Made by a program: the position numbers and the translations under genes | In this document: positions 27,066 through 35,642 of the stretch, in pieces | Position numbering within the stretch: position 1 is the first letter of the stretch | How the letters are laid out: every line of letters begins with the position of its first letter | From: Flagellimonas hadalis | Lineage (GTDB): Bacteria; Bacteroidota; Bacteroidia; Flavobacteriales; Flavobacteriaceae | Reading direction: 5' to 3' | Assembly (NCBI RefSeq): GCF_007785775.2 | Contig: NZ_VNIK02000001.1 | Location: forward strand, 484,678 to 548,677 | DNA: 64,000 nucleotides | Notes under the pieces: model-generated | Told to the model about the DNA's origin: nothing | The model's database searches: none | What the model saw: the letters and a program-made list of their open reading frames with translations, nothing else

Positions 27066-27578
27066 ATGAAACAGTCCATCCTAACAGCAGTTATATGTTG
27101 CCTTAGCTTGTTTTCCTTCGGACAGACTTCGGATGAAATTCGTGAAGAGATAGAAAAAGACGTATGGATTCCTTTCATGGAAGCCTATGACGAATCGGAC
27201 CCGGAAAAATTGAAATCCATCCACACCAAGGACATCATTCGGGTGATCATGGAGCAAGGTGAAATCAAAACAGGTGAAAGCTATCTGGAAAATTTTGCGG
27301 ATTTTGTGGCCACCAACCGTGTGGGCATCGCTTTTGCCATCCTTTCCACTTCGGTGGACCCAAATGGTGAACTGGCCTACCAAAATGGGTATTATCGTTT
27401 CAGCTCCAAAGGCGACACTGATGAAAACCTTGTGGTAAGGGGTTACAGCGAATTCAATGTGGGGCTGCGCAAAGAGAACGGTTCATGGAAAATTTGGTTG
27501 GACTCGGATAAACGCACTCCCATTTCCCATGAGGAATTCAATTCAAAGAAAATCGTTTATAAATTGATCGAGGACTAG
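27066..27578 (+). CDS. Secreted NTF2-like (SnoaL/DUF4440-type) protein
   Basis: A 170-residue exported protein (signal peptide ending SFGQ). The mature part has the cone-like NTF2 pattern: a long helix with WIPFMEAYDESDPEKLKSIH, then HTKDIIRV, and a beta sheet ending GSWKIWLDSDKRTP. Such folds often bind small ligands or act as immunity or enzyme domains. No catalytic residues can be assigned. It is convergent with glmM, with a 4-bp overlap of the stop regions. Confidence 0.78.
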   Translation: MKQSILTAVICCLSLFSFGQTSDEIREEIEKDVWIPFMEAYDESDPEKLKSIHTKDIIRVIMEQGEIKTGESYLENFADFVATNRVGIAFAILSTSVDPNGELAYQNGYYRFSSKGDTDENLVVRGYSEFNVGLRKENGSWKIWLDSDKRTPISHEEFNSKKIVYKLIED

Positions 27579-28966
27579 CTCAATCCTGCTACCTCTTTTA
27601 TTTCTCCAATGATTCGATCTGCCAAGGTATCCGCTTCTTTTTGCGATTTGGCCTCGGTATAGATTCGGATGATGGGTTCCGTGTTGGATTTGCGAAGATG
27701 CACCCAATTTTCAGGAAAATCGATTTTCACCCCGTCAATGGTGGAAACCTGCTCGTTCTTGTATTTGTCGTGCATGGCCTCAAGTAGGGCATCCACATCC
27801 AGTCCGGGAGTAAGTTCTATTTTCTTTTTGCCCATAAAATAGCTGGGGTAGCTCGCCCGAAGCTCTGCCACGGTTCCGCCCCTTTCGGCCATCAACATCA
27901 AGAACAAAGCCGTCCCGACCAAAGCATCACGCCCATAGTGGCTCTCAGGATAAATGATACCGCCATTGCCCTCGCCACCTATTATGGCATTGCTCGCCTT
28001 CATTTTGGCAACCACGTTCACTTCGCCCACAGCAGCAGCTTCGTAGGTTCCGCCATGCTTTTCGGTGATATCCCGAAGGGCACGTGAAGAGGACAGGTTG
28101 GACACCGTGTTGCCCTTGGTCTTGCCCAGCACGTAATCGGCACAGGCCACCAAGGTATATTCCTCACCGAACATTTCCCCATCATTGCTGATAAAGGCCA
28201 AGCGGTCCACATCCGGGTCCACTACAATGCCAAAATCGGCCTTTTCTTCCACTACTTTCTTGCAGATGTCCCCCAAATGTTCCTTCAAGGGTTCTGGATT
28301 GTGCGGAAAATGGCCCGTGGGATCACAGTAGAGCTTTACCACTTCCACCCCCAATTCCTGAAGTAATTTGGGAATGGCAATGCCCCCTGTGGAATTCACA
28401 CCATCGACCACTACCTTGAACCCTTTGCCCCTGATCACATCGGCATCCACCAAGGGTAATTCCAAGACTTCATCAATATGGATATCGATATACGAATCAT
28501 TTTTGGTGATTTCCCCCAAATCGTCCACTTGGGCAAATTCAAAATCCTCTTTTTCGGCAAGTTCCAAAATCTTGGCTCCTTGGGCCGCATCCAAAAACTC
28601 TCCTTTCTCGTTCAATAATTTAAGGGCATTCCATTGCTTGGGGTTGTGGCTGGCGGTCAGGATGATACCCCCATCAGCCTTTTCCATAGGAACGGCAATC
28701 TCCACGGTTGGTGTGGTGGACAATCCCAAGTCCACTACATCGATTCCCAATCCCACCAAGGTGGATACCACCAGACTTTGGATCATTTCGCCCGACAAAC
28801 GGGCATCCCTACCTATGACAACGGTCAATTTCTCTTTCTTGGAATAGTCCTTCAACCAACTCCCATATGCTGCCGCAAACTTCACAGCGTCCAGTGGGGT
28901 CAGGTTATCGTTTGTTTTTCCGCCTATGGTTCCTCTAATTCCAGAAATCGATTTGATCAGTGTCAT
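27575..28966 (-). CDS. glmM: Phosphoglucosamine mutase
   Basis: A 463-residue alpha-D-phosphohexomutase. It converts glucosamine-6-phosphate to glucosamine-1-phosphate for UDP-GlcNAc, needed for peptidoglycan and lipid A. The phosphorylated serine is Ser106 in TASHNPKQWN, the metal loop is DPDVDRLAF and the sugar loop is GGEGNGGI. The C-terminal phosphate-binding loop RKSNTEPIIRIY is intact. A phosphomannomutase role cannot be fully excluded from sequence, but the length and motifs fit GlmM as annotated in this family. Confidence 0.9.
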   Translation of the reverse strand: MTLIKSISGIRGTIGGKTNDNLTPLDAVKFAAAYGSWLKDYSKKEKLTVVIGRDARLSGEMIQSLVVSTLVGLGIDVVDLGLSTTPTVEIAVPMEKADGGIILTASHNPKQWNALKLLNEKGEFLDAAQGAKILELAEKEDFEFAQVDDLGEITKNDSYIDIHIDEVLELPLVDADVIRGKGFKVVVDGVNSTGGIAIPKLLQELGVEVVKLYCDPTGHFPHNPEPLKEHLGDICKKVVEEKADFGIVVDPDVDRLAFISNDGEMFGEEYTLVACADYVLGKTKGNTVSNLSSSRALRDITEKHGGTYEAAAVGEVNVVAKMKASNAIIGGEGNGGIIYPESHYGRDALVGTALFLMLMAERGGTVAELRASYPSYFMGKKKIELTPGLDVDALLEAMHDKYKNEQVSTIDGVKIDFPENWVHLRKSNTEPIIRIYTEAKSQKEADTLADRIIGEIKEVAGLS

Positions 28967-29057
28967 AATTGTTAAAAAAGTTTGTGCAAATATAACCCAG
29001 CATCCTCTATTCCATGTTTTGAATTTGTAAATTTCGACACAAAAGGATTTTGCCCCG

Positions 29058-29651
29058 ATGAACTTCTTGGCACATATTTACCTTTCCTTTGATGATAAGG
29101 AAATCACTTTGGGCAATTTTTTTGCCGATCATATCCGTGGGAACCGCTACAAACACCTGCCCGAAAAAATCCAAAAAGGTATAATGCTGCATCGGGAAAT
29201 TGACACTTTTACGGACGCCCATCCCATAGCAAGACAGAGCAGTAAAAGACTGCACAAAAATTTCAGCCATTACAGCCAGGTGATAGTAGACATCTTTTAC
29301 GACCATTTCTTGGCCAAAAATTGGAGCGATTATTCAGAAACGCCCTTGGCGGAATATGTGGAGAACTTTTACGACCTATTGGAAGAAAACTACGAGTTGC
29401 TTCCTATGGCCACCAAACGGATGATGCCCTACATGATTGCGGACAACTGGTTGCTGAACTATGCAAATCTCACCGGAATAGACCGTGTTCTCAATGGCAT
29501 GAACCGAAGGACAAAAAACAAATCCAGGATGAATTTTGCCATTTTGGACCTTGAGGAACACTACACGGATTTTGAAAACGAGTTCACCGCTTTTTTTGAA
29601 GAATTGATTACCTTTTCCCGTCAAAAATTCATTTCCCTATGCGAAGACTGA
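29058..29651 (+). CDS. acpH: Acyl carrier protein phosphodiesterase
   Basis: A 197-residue protein of the AcpH/HD-related family that removes phosphopantetheine from holo-ACP. The opening MNFLAHIYLS and GNFFADHIRG, then HREIDTFTDAHP and FYDHFLAKNW, carry the metal-binding His and Asp residues. Its end overlaps the start of ggt by 13 bp, which indicates coupled translation. Confidence 0.9.
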   Translation: MNFLAHIYLSFDDKEITLGNFFADHIRGNRYKHLPEKIQKGIMLHREIDTFTDAHPIARQSSKRLHKNFSHYSQVIVDIFYDHFLAKNWSDYSETPLAEYVENFYDLLEENYELLPMATKRMMPYMIADNWLLNYANLTGIDRVLNGMNRRTKNKSRMNFAILDLEEHYTDFENEFTAFFEELITFSRQKFISLCED

Positions 29652-31321
29652 TACTGCTTCTGCCCTTCATCCTTTTCATCAATTGCAAACAACAATCCGC
29701 AACTCCCACGGGACTTGTCACGGAAAAGGCCATGGTGGTCTCAGCCCGCGAGGAAGCATCCCAAATTGGGGTGGACATCATGAAAAAAGGGGGCAATGTC
29801 TTCGATGCCATGGTGGCCACAGAGCTGGCCTTGGCCGTTTCCTTCCCCTTTGCCGGAAATTTGGGCGGTGGGGGCTTTATGATCTACCGAAAGAGCAACG
29901 GCGAGGTAGGTGGCATCGATTATCGGGAGAAAGCGCCTATGGCGGCCCATAAGGACATGTACCTGGATTCGCTGGGCAACGTCATCCCCGATATGAGCAC
30001 CACGGGCGGGACCGCTATTGGGGTGCCCGGCACGGTGGCCGGCGTCATGGAAGTACACAAAAAATTTGGTTCCCTGCCCCTATCCGAGATCATGAGACCC
30101 GTCATTGCCTTGGCCAAAAAAGGGGTTGTGGTCACCGAAATGCAGGCCAAACGATTGGAAGGCTATCGGGAAAGTTTCATCAAGGCGAACAGGGACAGTA
30201 CCAAATTTGCAGGCCCTTTCAAGGCCGGGGACACCATTAAATATCCCGAATTGGCACAAACCTTGGAAATCATCATGGAAAAAGGAAAAGATGGATTCTA
30301 CAAAGGTGAAGTGGCCCAAAAACTGGCCGCCTTTGTGCAGGAAAATGGCGGTTATATCACCGAGGAGGACCTTTCTCGGTATGAGGCCAAGTGGAGAGAT
30401 CCCATCGAATTCGATTACAAGGAACTTCATGTGATTTCCATGAGTCCACCTAGTAGCGGCGGCGTCACCATCAACCAGATTTTCAAGATGATGGAACCTT
30501 ACAAAGTGGCCAAGTTTGGACACAATTCCGCCAAGACCATCCAACTGTTCACCGAGGCGTCCCGTCGTGCCTATGCGGACCGGAATTACTTCTTGGGCGA
30601 CCCCGACTTTGTCGATATTCCCTATGATGTACTTCTAGATGATGCCTATTTACAAGAGCGGATGGCCAATTTCTCTTTTGACAAAGCAACGTTGTCATCC
30701 GATGTGAGCCATGGTGAGGTGGAGATCATCGAGAGTGCCGAAACCACCCACTATTCCATCGTGGACAGCGAGGGCAACGCCATTTCTGCCACCACCACCT
30801 TGAACGGCGGCTATGGTTCCAAACTCTATTGTGCCGAACTGGGTTTCTTTTTGAACAATGAAATGGACGATTTCAGCGCCAAACCCGGTGTGCCCAATAT
30901 GTTTGGGTTGGTCGGTGCCGAAGCGAACAGCATTGCCCCGGAAAAGCGGATGCTGAGCAGCATGACGCCTACCATTGTGGAAAAAGAAGGAAAACTGTAC
31001 ATGGTTGTGGGAACCCCGGGCGGCTCCACTATCATCACTGCGGTGGCCCAGACCATTTTGAACGTTTACGAATTCAACCTGAGCATGCAGGATGCGGTGA
31101 ACGCCCCCCGTTTCCATCACCAATGGTTGCCCGATGCGGTCATTTTTGAGCCCGAAGGGTTTTCCGAGGAACTCATATCGGAGCTGAAATCCAAAGGATA
31201 CATCATCAACGAGGAACGTACCCCCATCATTGGCAAAGTGGATGCCATCCGTGTGCTGCCCGATGGCAAACTGGAAGGTGGTGCAGACAAACGGGGCGAC
31301 GATACCGCTGTTGGATTTTAA
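29639..31321 (+). CDS. ggt: Gamma-glutamyltransferase, lipoprotein-type
   Basis: A 560-residue Ntn hydrolase made as a precursor. The leader MRRLILLLPFILF ends in the lipobox INC, so the enzyme is probably a periplasmic lipoprotein. The self-cleavage and catalytic threonine lies in ETTHYSIVDSEGN, and the oxyanion Gly-Gly is in VGTPGGSTII. It hydrolyses or transfers the gamma-glutamyl group of glutathione and similar compounds. It is in a likely operon between acpH and an ATP-grasp gene (11-bp gap). Confidence 0.95.
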   Translation: MRRLILLLPFILFINCKQQSATPTGLVTEKAMVVSAREEASQIGVDIMKKGGNVFDAMVATELALAVSFPFAGNLGGGGFMIYRKSNGEVGGIDYREKAPMAAHKDMYLDSLGNVIPDMSTTGGTAIGVPGTVAGVMEVHKKFGSLPLSEIMRPVIALAKKGVVVTEMQAKRLEGYRESFIKANRDSTKFAGPFKAGDTIKYPELAQTLEIIMEKGKDGFYKGEVAQKLAAFVQENGGYITEEDLSRYEAKWRDPIEFDYKELHVISMSPPSSGGVTINQIFKMMEPYKVAKFGHNSAKTIQLFTEASRRAYADRNYFLGDPDFVDIPYDVLLDDAYLQERMANFSFDKATLSSDVSHGEVEIIESAETTHYSIVDSEGNAISATTTLNGGYGSKLYCAELGFFLNNEMDDFSAKPGVPNMFGLVGAEANSIAPEKRMLSSMTPTIVEKEGKLYMVVGTPGGSTIITAVAQTILNVYEFNLSMQDAVNAPRFHHQWLPDAVIFEPEGFSEELISELKSKGYIINEERTPIIGKVDAIRVLPDGKLEGGADKRGDDTAVGF

Positions 31322-31332
31322 ATTTTTCTGTT

Positions 31333-32259
31333 ATGGAGTTTGATATTGTAGTCTTGACGGACCATCGATATGTGTCACCCCAAAAAAAGACACCCTATAT
31401 CGAAAATGTACTGTTGGAAGACCGTTTGGTAGTGGAAGCTTTGCAGGCAGAAGGTTTGAAGGTCGTCCGAAAATCGTGGGATAATCCCCATTTTGATTGG
31501 TCCACCACAAAATTGGCCCTCTTCCGCACCACTTGGGACTATTTTGACCGATTCCCTGAATTTTCCAAATGGTTTGAAAACACCTCCAAACTGACCCAGT
31601 TCATCAATTCCAAAGAGCTGATCATATGGAACATAGACAAACATTACCTCCAAGACCTTTCCAAGGCAGGCGTCGCCATTCCCAAGACTATCATTGTGGA
31701 AAAGGGGACCCAAACCACATTACAGGCTCTTTTTTCCACTGCGGTGCAAGACCATGGTTTCAGGAAAGAGCAATTTGTGTTGAAGCCCTGTGTATCTGGT
31801 GCGGCCCGACATACCTACAAGATCCATACAACGGAGGTTTCAAAGTACGAAGCGCTGTTTGGACAATTGATTTCCGAAGAAGCGATGATGCTACAGGAAT
31901 TTCAAGAGAACATCGTTTCCGAAGGGGAGATTTCCATGATGCTGTTCCATGGGGAGTTCACCCATGCCGTGCTCAAAATTGCCAAGCCTGGTGATTTTCG
32001 GGTGCAGGACGATTTTGGCGGTAGCGTCCACGAATATGACCCGTCCAAGGAACAGATTGCTTTTGCAGAAAAAGTGGTCAATGCCGCTCCCGAACTTCCC
32101 GTTTATGCACGGATAGATCTATTTCGGGACAACGAAGGAAATTGGGCCCTGGCCGAATTGGAGATTTTTGAACCAGAGCTGTGGTTCCGACGTAATCCAT
32201 CAGCAGCAAAAAAGTTGGCCAAGACCATCAAGGACACCTGTTTGTCCGTCAAAGTCTAG
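31333..32259 (+). CDS. ATP-grasp domain protein (RimK/glutathione synthetase-like)
   Basis: A 308-residue protein with the ATP-grasp fold: an N-terminal alpha/beta region, then the ATP-binding lysine in FVLKPCVSGAARHT, the hinge segment MLQEFQENIVSEGE and the metal-binding end ALAELEIFEPELWF. Such enzymes join an acyl group to an amine through an acylphosphate. The substrates are unknown, but 11 bp after ggt it may act on gamma-glutamyl or other small peptides. Cytoplasmic. Confidence 0.85.
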   Translation: MEFDIVVLTDHRYVSPQKKTPYIENVLLEDRLVVEALQAEGLKVVRKSWDNPHFDWSTTKLALFRTTWDYFDRFPEFSKWFENTSKLTQFINSKELIIWNIDKHYLQDLSKAGVAIPKTIIVEKGTQTTLQALFSTAVQDHGFRKEQFVLKPCVSGAARHTYKIHTTEVSKYEALFGQLISEEAMMLQEFQENIVSEGEISMMLFHGEFTHAVLKIAKPGDFRVQDDFGGSVHEYDPSKEQIAFAEKVVNAAPELPVYARIDLFRDNEGNWALAELEIFEPELWFRRNPSAAKKLAKTIKDTCLSVKV

Positions 32260-32295
32260 ACCATTGAGACAATACATAACGATAACTATTTCAAA

Positions 32296-33291
32296 ATGAA
32301 AAATTTAACCCTCCTATTGTTAAGCATTGGCTTAGGGTGTACCGCCCAACAGAAAACCACTGGCAAACTAGTTGCTTTGGATGATGCTTTTTATGATTAT
32401 ATAAGCAAAGACGCAAAAATAGAAGTGCTAGCCAAGGATTTCATATGGTCCGAAGGTCCTGTTTGGGTCAAGGAAGGTGAGTTCCTCCTATTTTCGGACG
32501 CTCCACAAAACACCATTTTTAAATGGGATGAAAAGGAAGGGCTCACGCAATTTTTAGAACCTTCTGGCTACACCGGAATACTACCTTACAGCAAGGAACC
32601 CGGCAGCAACGGACTCATCATCAACAATAATGGGGAACTGGTGGCCTGCGAACACGGCGACCGAAGAATTTCTCGGATGCCACTATCCTTCGGCGGAAAA
32701 GTAACGGTGGCCGACAAATGGAAGGGCAAGCGTTTCAATAGCCCAAATGACATCGTACAGACCTCTAAAAGCATCTATTATTTTACCGACCCTCCGTATG
32801 GCCTGCCAGAGCAGGAAAATTCCAAAACTCGGGAAATTGATGCATTTGGTGTCTTCAAAGTTGATAATGAGGGTAAAGTTGATATGGTGGTCGGCAACCT
32901 TTCACGCCCAAATGGGCTTGCGCTTTCTCCAGACGAAAAAATACTATATGTGAACCAATCGGATGGCAACGCGCCTTATATCATGGCATACAACATCCAA
33001 GATGATGGGTCATTGGATGAGGGCACTATTTTCTTTGATGCCACTGAACTACGGAAAGAAGGATTGGTTGGCTCTTTGGATGGTCTTAAGGTGGCCAAGG
33101 ATGGCACTATTTTTTCCACAGGGCCGGGCGGAGTGCTGATCATTACCTCCGAAGGAAAACTTTTGGGTCGCATTGAAACAGGACAACGGACGGCCAACTG
33201 CGCATGGGGCGATGATGGTTCGACCCTATATATGACGGCTCATGAATTTTTGATGAGAATCAAAACAAAAACTACAGGTACAGGTTTTTAA
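32296..33291 (+). CDS. SMP-30/gluconolactonase family lipoprotein
   Basis: A 331-residue exported protein (leader ending LGLGC, a lipobox). It is a six-blade propeller of the SMP-30 family: early FIWSEGPVWV with the metal-binding Glu, then NRPNGLA-like (LSRPNGLALSPDE) and GSLDGLKVAKDG with metal ligands Asn and Asp. Family members hydrolyse sugar lactones or related esters. It follows the ATP-grasp gene by 36 bp and is convergent with the repressor gene, 5 bp away. Confidence 0.9.
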   Translation: MKNLTLLLLSIGLGCTAQQKTTGKLVALDDAFYDYISKDAKIEVLAKDFIWSEGPVWVKEGEFLLFSDAPQNTIFKWDEKEGLTQFLEPSGYTGILPYSKEPGSNGLIINNNGELVACEHGDRRISRMPLSFGGKVTVADKWKGKRFNSPNDIVQTSKSIYYFTDPPYGLPEQENSKTREIDAFGVFKVDNEGKVDMVVGNLSRPNGLALSPDEKILYVNQSDGNAPYIMAYNIQDDGSLDEGTIFFDATELRKEGLVGSLDGLKVAKDGTIFSTGPGGVLIITSEGKLLGRIETGQRTANCAWGDDGSTLYMTAHEFLMRIKTKTTGTGF

Positions 33292-33296
33292 CCCCG

Positions 33297-34049
33297 TTAC
33301 TTGGCAATCTGTTTCTTTAATTCTTCCATGGATTGTTGCAGTTGTCGCAAAAGCCCTGTTTCGGTCGTGGCATCCACATTAAAGGTCAATTTGCTGCTCA
33401 CTTCCCAGATTTCCTGTATCTGAAATGGCTTGATTTCATAAGGAGGATAGGTCTCGTTCAAAGAAACCAAAGTGATGTTGTTGGAGTTGGGCCTTCGCTC
33501 TATTTTCTTGACCATTACGGAATCCTGGAGCACCACCACATACATTTTGTTGGGGCTCACATGATCAATATGCTCAATGGCACGCGCCAACACCCAATCA
33601 TTGGGCCTAAGATTTGGCAACATGCTGTCCCCTTCCACCTGAAACCCCCTGTACGTGGCATTTCGGAATTCGGGTATGGGCATGTCAAAGGCGGGCAACT
33701 GTTGGTACCAGCTCGTATCGGAAATGTTCTGCGGATAGCCCGCAGCGGCCTTGGCATTCACCAATACCATATTGTCCTGATCGGAATTGTCCACGGTGAC
33801 CACTTTGGGAATCACACTGGTTCTGGAGGTGTCCAAGTATTTTTGGTCACTCTCCCCGAACAGCCACATGGGGTTGATTTTAAATTGTTTCAATAACTCC
33901 GATACCACTTTTCCCGATAGTTTGGTCCTCCCCCGTTCAATATCAGCCGTGGTGTTCTTCACGCCCAACAATTCCGCAAACTCGGCCTGTGTATGGCCCA
34001 GCTCCCTTCGGATGTCCGTAAATCGTTTCAGTGTCAGTTCGTTTTCCAT
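33297..34049 (-). CDS. LexA-like XRE/S24 self-cleaving transcriptional repressor
   Basis: A 250-residue regulator. Residues about 5-66 form a Cro/CI-type helix-turn-helix (QAEFAELLGVKNTTADIERG). The C-terminal half is an S24 peptidase domain as in LexA: cleavage site Ala103-Gly104 in KAAAGY, catalytic Ser142 in EGDSM and Lys181 in VMVKK. Such proteins cleave themselves when RecA filaments form on single-stranded DNA. The gene is divergent from the radical SAM gene. Its predicted promoter is overlapped by an operator-like palindrome, so it probably represses itself. A prophage CI is less likely because no phage genes flank it. Confidence 0.9.
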   Translation of the reverse strand: MENELTLKRFTDIRRELGHTQAEFAELLGVKNTTADIERGRTKLSGKVVSELLKQFKINPMWLFGESDQKYLDTSRTSVIPKVVTVDNSDQDNMVLVNAKAAAGYPQNISDTSWYQQLPAFDMPIPEFRNATYRGFQVEGDSMLPNLRPNDWVLARAIEHIDHVSPNKMYVVVLQDSVMVKKIERRPNSNNITLVSLNETYPPYEIKPFQIQEIWEVSSKLTFNVDATTETGLLRQLQQSMEELKKQIAK

Positions 34050-34066
34050 CCTAGATACATATTGCT

Positions 34067-34150
34067 GTCAGGTCGAGCGCAGTCGAGACCTAATAAACGT
34101 TTCTTAGGTAAGACCTCTCGATAGCTCCTTCGACTACGCTCAGGATGACG
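34067..34150. repeat. Dispersed imperfect palindrome in the repressor leader
   Basis: The left arm GTCAGGTCGAGCGCAGTCGAG and right arm CTTCGACTACGCTCAGGATGAC are related inverted copies of the element at 1063-1135. It lies inside the predicted 5' leader of the repressor transcript. Confidence 0.55.
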
Positions 34151-34172
34151 CCTCGAGGAGCCAATACCTCCT

Positions 34173-34202
34173 CAAATATAGCTAATTTGGATTATTTCCA
34201 AA
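34173..34202 (-). promoter_or_regulatory. Predicted promoter of the LexA-like repressor
   Basis: On the minus strand a TTTG -33 box (34202-34199) is followed after 18 bases by TATATTTG (34180-34173), an exact TAnnTTTG -7 box. The first operator (34187-34201) covers the -33 box and most of the spacer. Confidence 0.6.
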
Positions 34203-34265
34203 ACTTTTTATGGATTATTTCCATTTATTGGATTATTTCCATATTTTTGATTGGAATATTTCCAA
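34187..34265. promoter_or_regulatory. Array of four 15-bp operator-like palindromes
   Basis: Four sites: TTGGATTATTTCCAA (34187-34201), ATGGATTATTTCCAT (34210-34224), TTGGATTATTTCCAT (34228-34242) and TTGGAATATTTCCAA (34251-34265). Each has inverted arms of five or six bases around a five- or three-base centre. Centres are 23, 18 and 23 bp apart, roughly two helical turns. They lie between the divergent repressor and radical SAM genes, and are most simply the binding sites of the repressor. Confidence 0.75.
34242..34249 (+). promoter_or_regulatory. Predicted -7 box (TATTTTTG) of the radical SAM gene
   Basis: Exact TAnnTTTG, 19 bases before the ATG at 34269 and wedged between operators 3 and 4. 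A TTTC about 20 bases upstream is a possible weak -33 box. Repressor bound at sites 3 and 4 would block it. Confidence 0.5.
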
Positions 34266-34268
34266 GTT

Positions 34269-35531
34269 ATGGATTTTGATAGAATACGGGAAAAACTGAA
34301 CATTCTGGCCGATGCGGCCAAATACGACGTGTCATGTGCCAGTAGCGGAAGCGACCGGACCAATACCAACAAGGGACTCGGTAATGCTTCGCACATGGGA
34401 ATCTGCCACAGCTATACCGAGGATGGACGTTGTATTTCCTTATTGAAAATCTTGCTGACCAACCATTGCATCTTTGATTGCGCCTATTGCGTCACCCGCA
34501 AAAGCAACGATGTAAAACGAGCGGCCTTCAAAATCCAGGAAGTGGTGGACCTGACCATCAATTTTTACCGGAGGAACTATATCGAGGGATTGTTCCTGAG
34601 TTCCGGGATATTCAAAATTGCGGATTATACCATGGAGCGTTTGGTAGCCGTGGCCAAAAAACTACGGGAAGAGGAAAATTTCAATGGGTATATCCACCTG
34701 AAATCCATACCCGGGGCCAGCGATGAACTCATGTACGAAGCGGGACTCTATGCGGACCATCTTTCCGTTAATATTGAAGTGCCTACCATTTCTGGCCTAA
34801 AACTCTTGGCTCCCGATAAAAAGCATGAAGACTTCACCAAACCCATGCTCAAGGTGAAGAATGAGATCGTGCGCTTCCAAACCGAACGAAAGATCATCAA
34901 AAGCACTCCCAAATATGCCCCGGCCGGACAGAGCACCCAAATGATCGTGGGCGCTTCAGGGGAAACGGATAAGGACATCATGTACTCCGCCACCTATTAT
35001 TACAAGACCTACCAAATGAAACGGGTATATTATTCTGGTTATGTGCCAGTTGCAGATGATACCCGATTGCCGGCCATTGGTTCGCAGGTGCCCATGCTCC
35101 GGGAGAACAGGCTCTACCAGACCGATTGGCTCTTGCGCTTCTATGGTTTTGCCGTGAACGAAATTTTGAGCAAGGAGCACCCCAATCTGGATATGGACGT
35201 AGACCCCAAGCTTTCGTGGGCGTTGCGCAACCTGTACCATTTTCCAGTGGATGTGAACGCGGCGGACAAACGTCTCTTGGCCCGCATACCCGGTATAGGC
35301 ATGCAATCCGTGGAAAAAATAATAAAAGCCCGAAAATTTCGAAGGCTGAACTGGGACCACCTCAAAAAAATTGGAGTGGCCCTCAACCGCGCCCAGTATT
35401 TCATGGTATGCGATTCCCGCCATTGGGAACGCCGTGATCTGGATGCGGAGAAAATCAAGGGGATGATCTTGCAGACGTCGTCCGGCAAGTTCAGGAACCA
35501 ATACAGTAACCAACTGTCATTATTCAATTAA
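34269..35531 (+). CDS. Radical SAM DNA modification/repair protein (TIGR03916-type)
   Basis: A 420-residue protein. The iron-sulfur cysteines are Cys67, Cys71 and Cys74 in HCIFDCAYC (CxxxCxxC), in a radical SAM domain with an N-terminal KLNILADAAKYDVSC segment typical of the family. A helix-hairpin-helix DNA-binding motif follows near residue 340 (LLARIPGIGMQSVEKI). The last residues are QLSLFN, a match to the beta-clamp binding consensus QL[SD]LF. The chemistry on DNA is unknown; spore photoproduct lyase is a distant relative. The ATG at 34269 is preferred to a TTG inside operator 4. Forms a pair with the DUF4130 gene after a 111-bp gap. Confidence 0.9.
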   Translation: MDFDRIREKLNILADAAKYDVSCASSGSDRTNTNKGLGNASHMGICHSYTEDGRCISLLKILLTNHCIFDCAYCVTRKSNDVKRAAFKIQEVVDLTINFYRRNYIEGLFLSSGIFKIADYTMERLVAVAKKLREEENFNGYIHLKSIPGASDELMYEAGLYADHLSVNIEVPTISGLKLLAPDKKHEDFTKPMLKVKNEIVRFQTERKIIKSTPKYAPAGQSTQMIVGASGETDKDIMYSATYYYKTYQMKRVYYSGYVPVADDTRLPAIGSQVPMLRENRLYQTDWLLRFYGFAVNEILSKEHPNLDMDVDPKLSWALRNLYHFPVDVNAADKRLLARIPGIGMQSVEKIIKARKFRRLNWDHLKKIGVALNRAQYFMVCDSRHWERRDLDAEKIKGMILQTSSGKFRNQYSNQLSLFN

Positions 35532-35532
35532 C

Positions 35533-35600
35533 AATGAGCAGTTTACAATGAACAATGGTGTCATTTCGAGGGAGTTCATAATGGAAGAATCCAGATTGTC
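35533..35600. repeat. Dispersed spacer repeat between the radical SAM and DUF4130 genes
   Basis: Contains AATGAGCAGTTTACAATGAAC and GTCATTTCGAGGGAG, of the same general kinds as those in the 11.6-12.1 kb gap. It lengthens the gap but gives no clear terminator, so read-through to the next gene is plausible. Confidence 0.45.
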
Positions 35601-35642
35601 CACTTTCGTTGGAAATGCCTGCAAAAACAAAATTCAAGCGTT

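Noticed and set aside
33297-34049. Prophage CI repressor
   Set aside because: The protein type would allow it, but no phage structural, integrase or attachment features lie on either side, and the divergent gene is a repair family.
34251-34268. Upstream TTG start for the radical SAM gene
   Set aside because: It falls inside operator 4 and after the predicted -7 box; the ATG at 34269 gives the usual family N-terminus.
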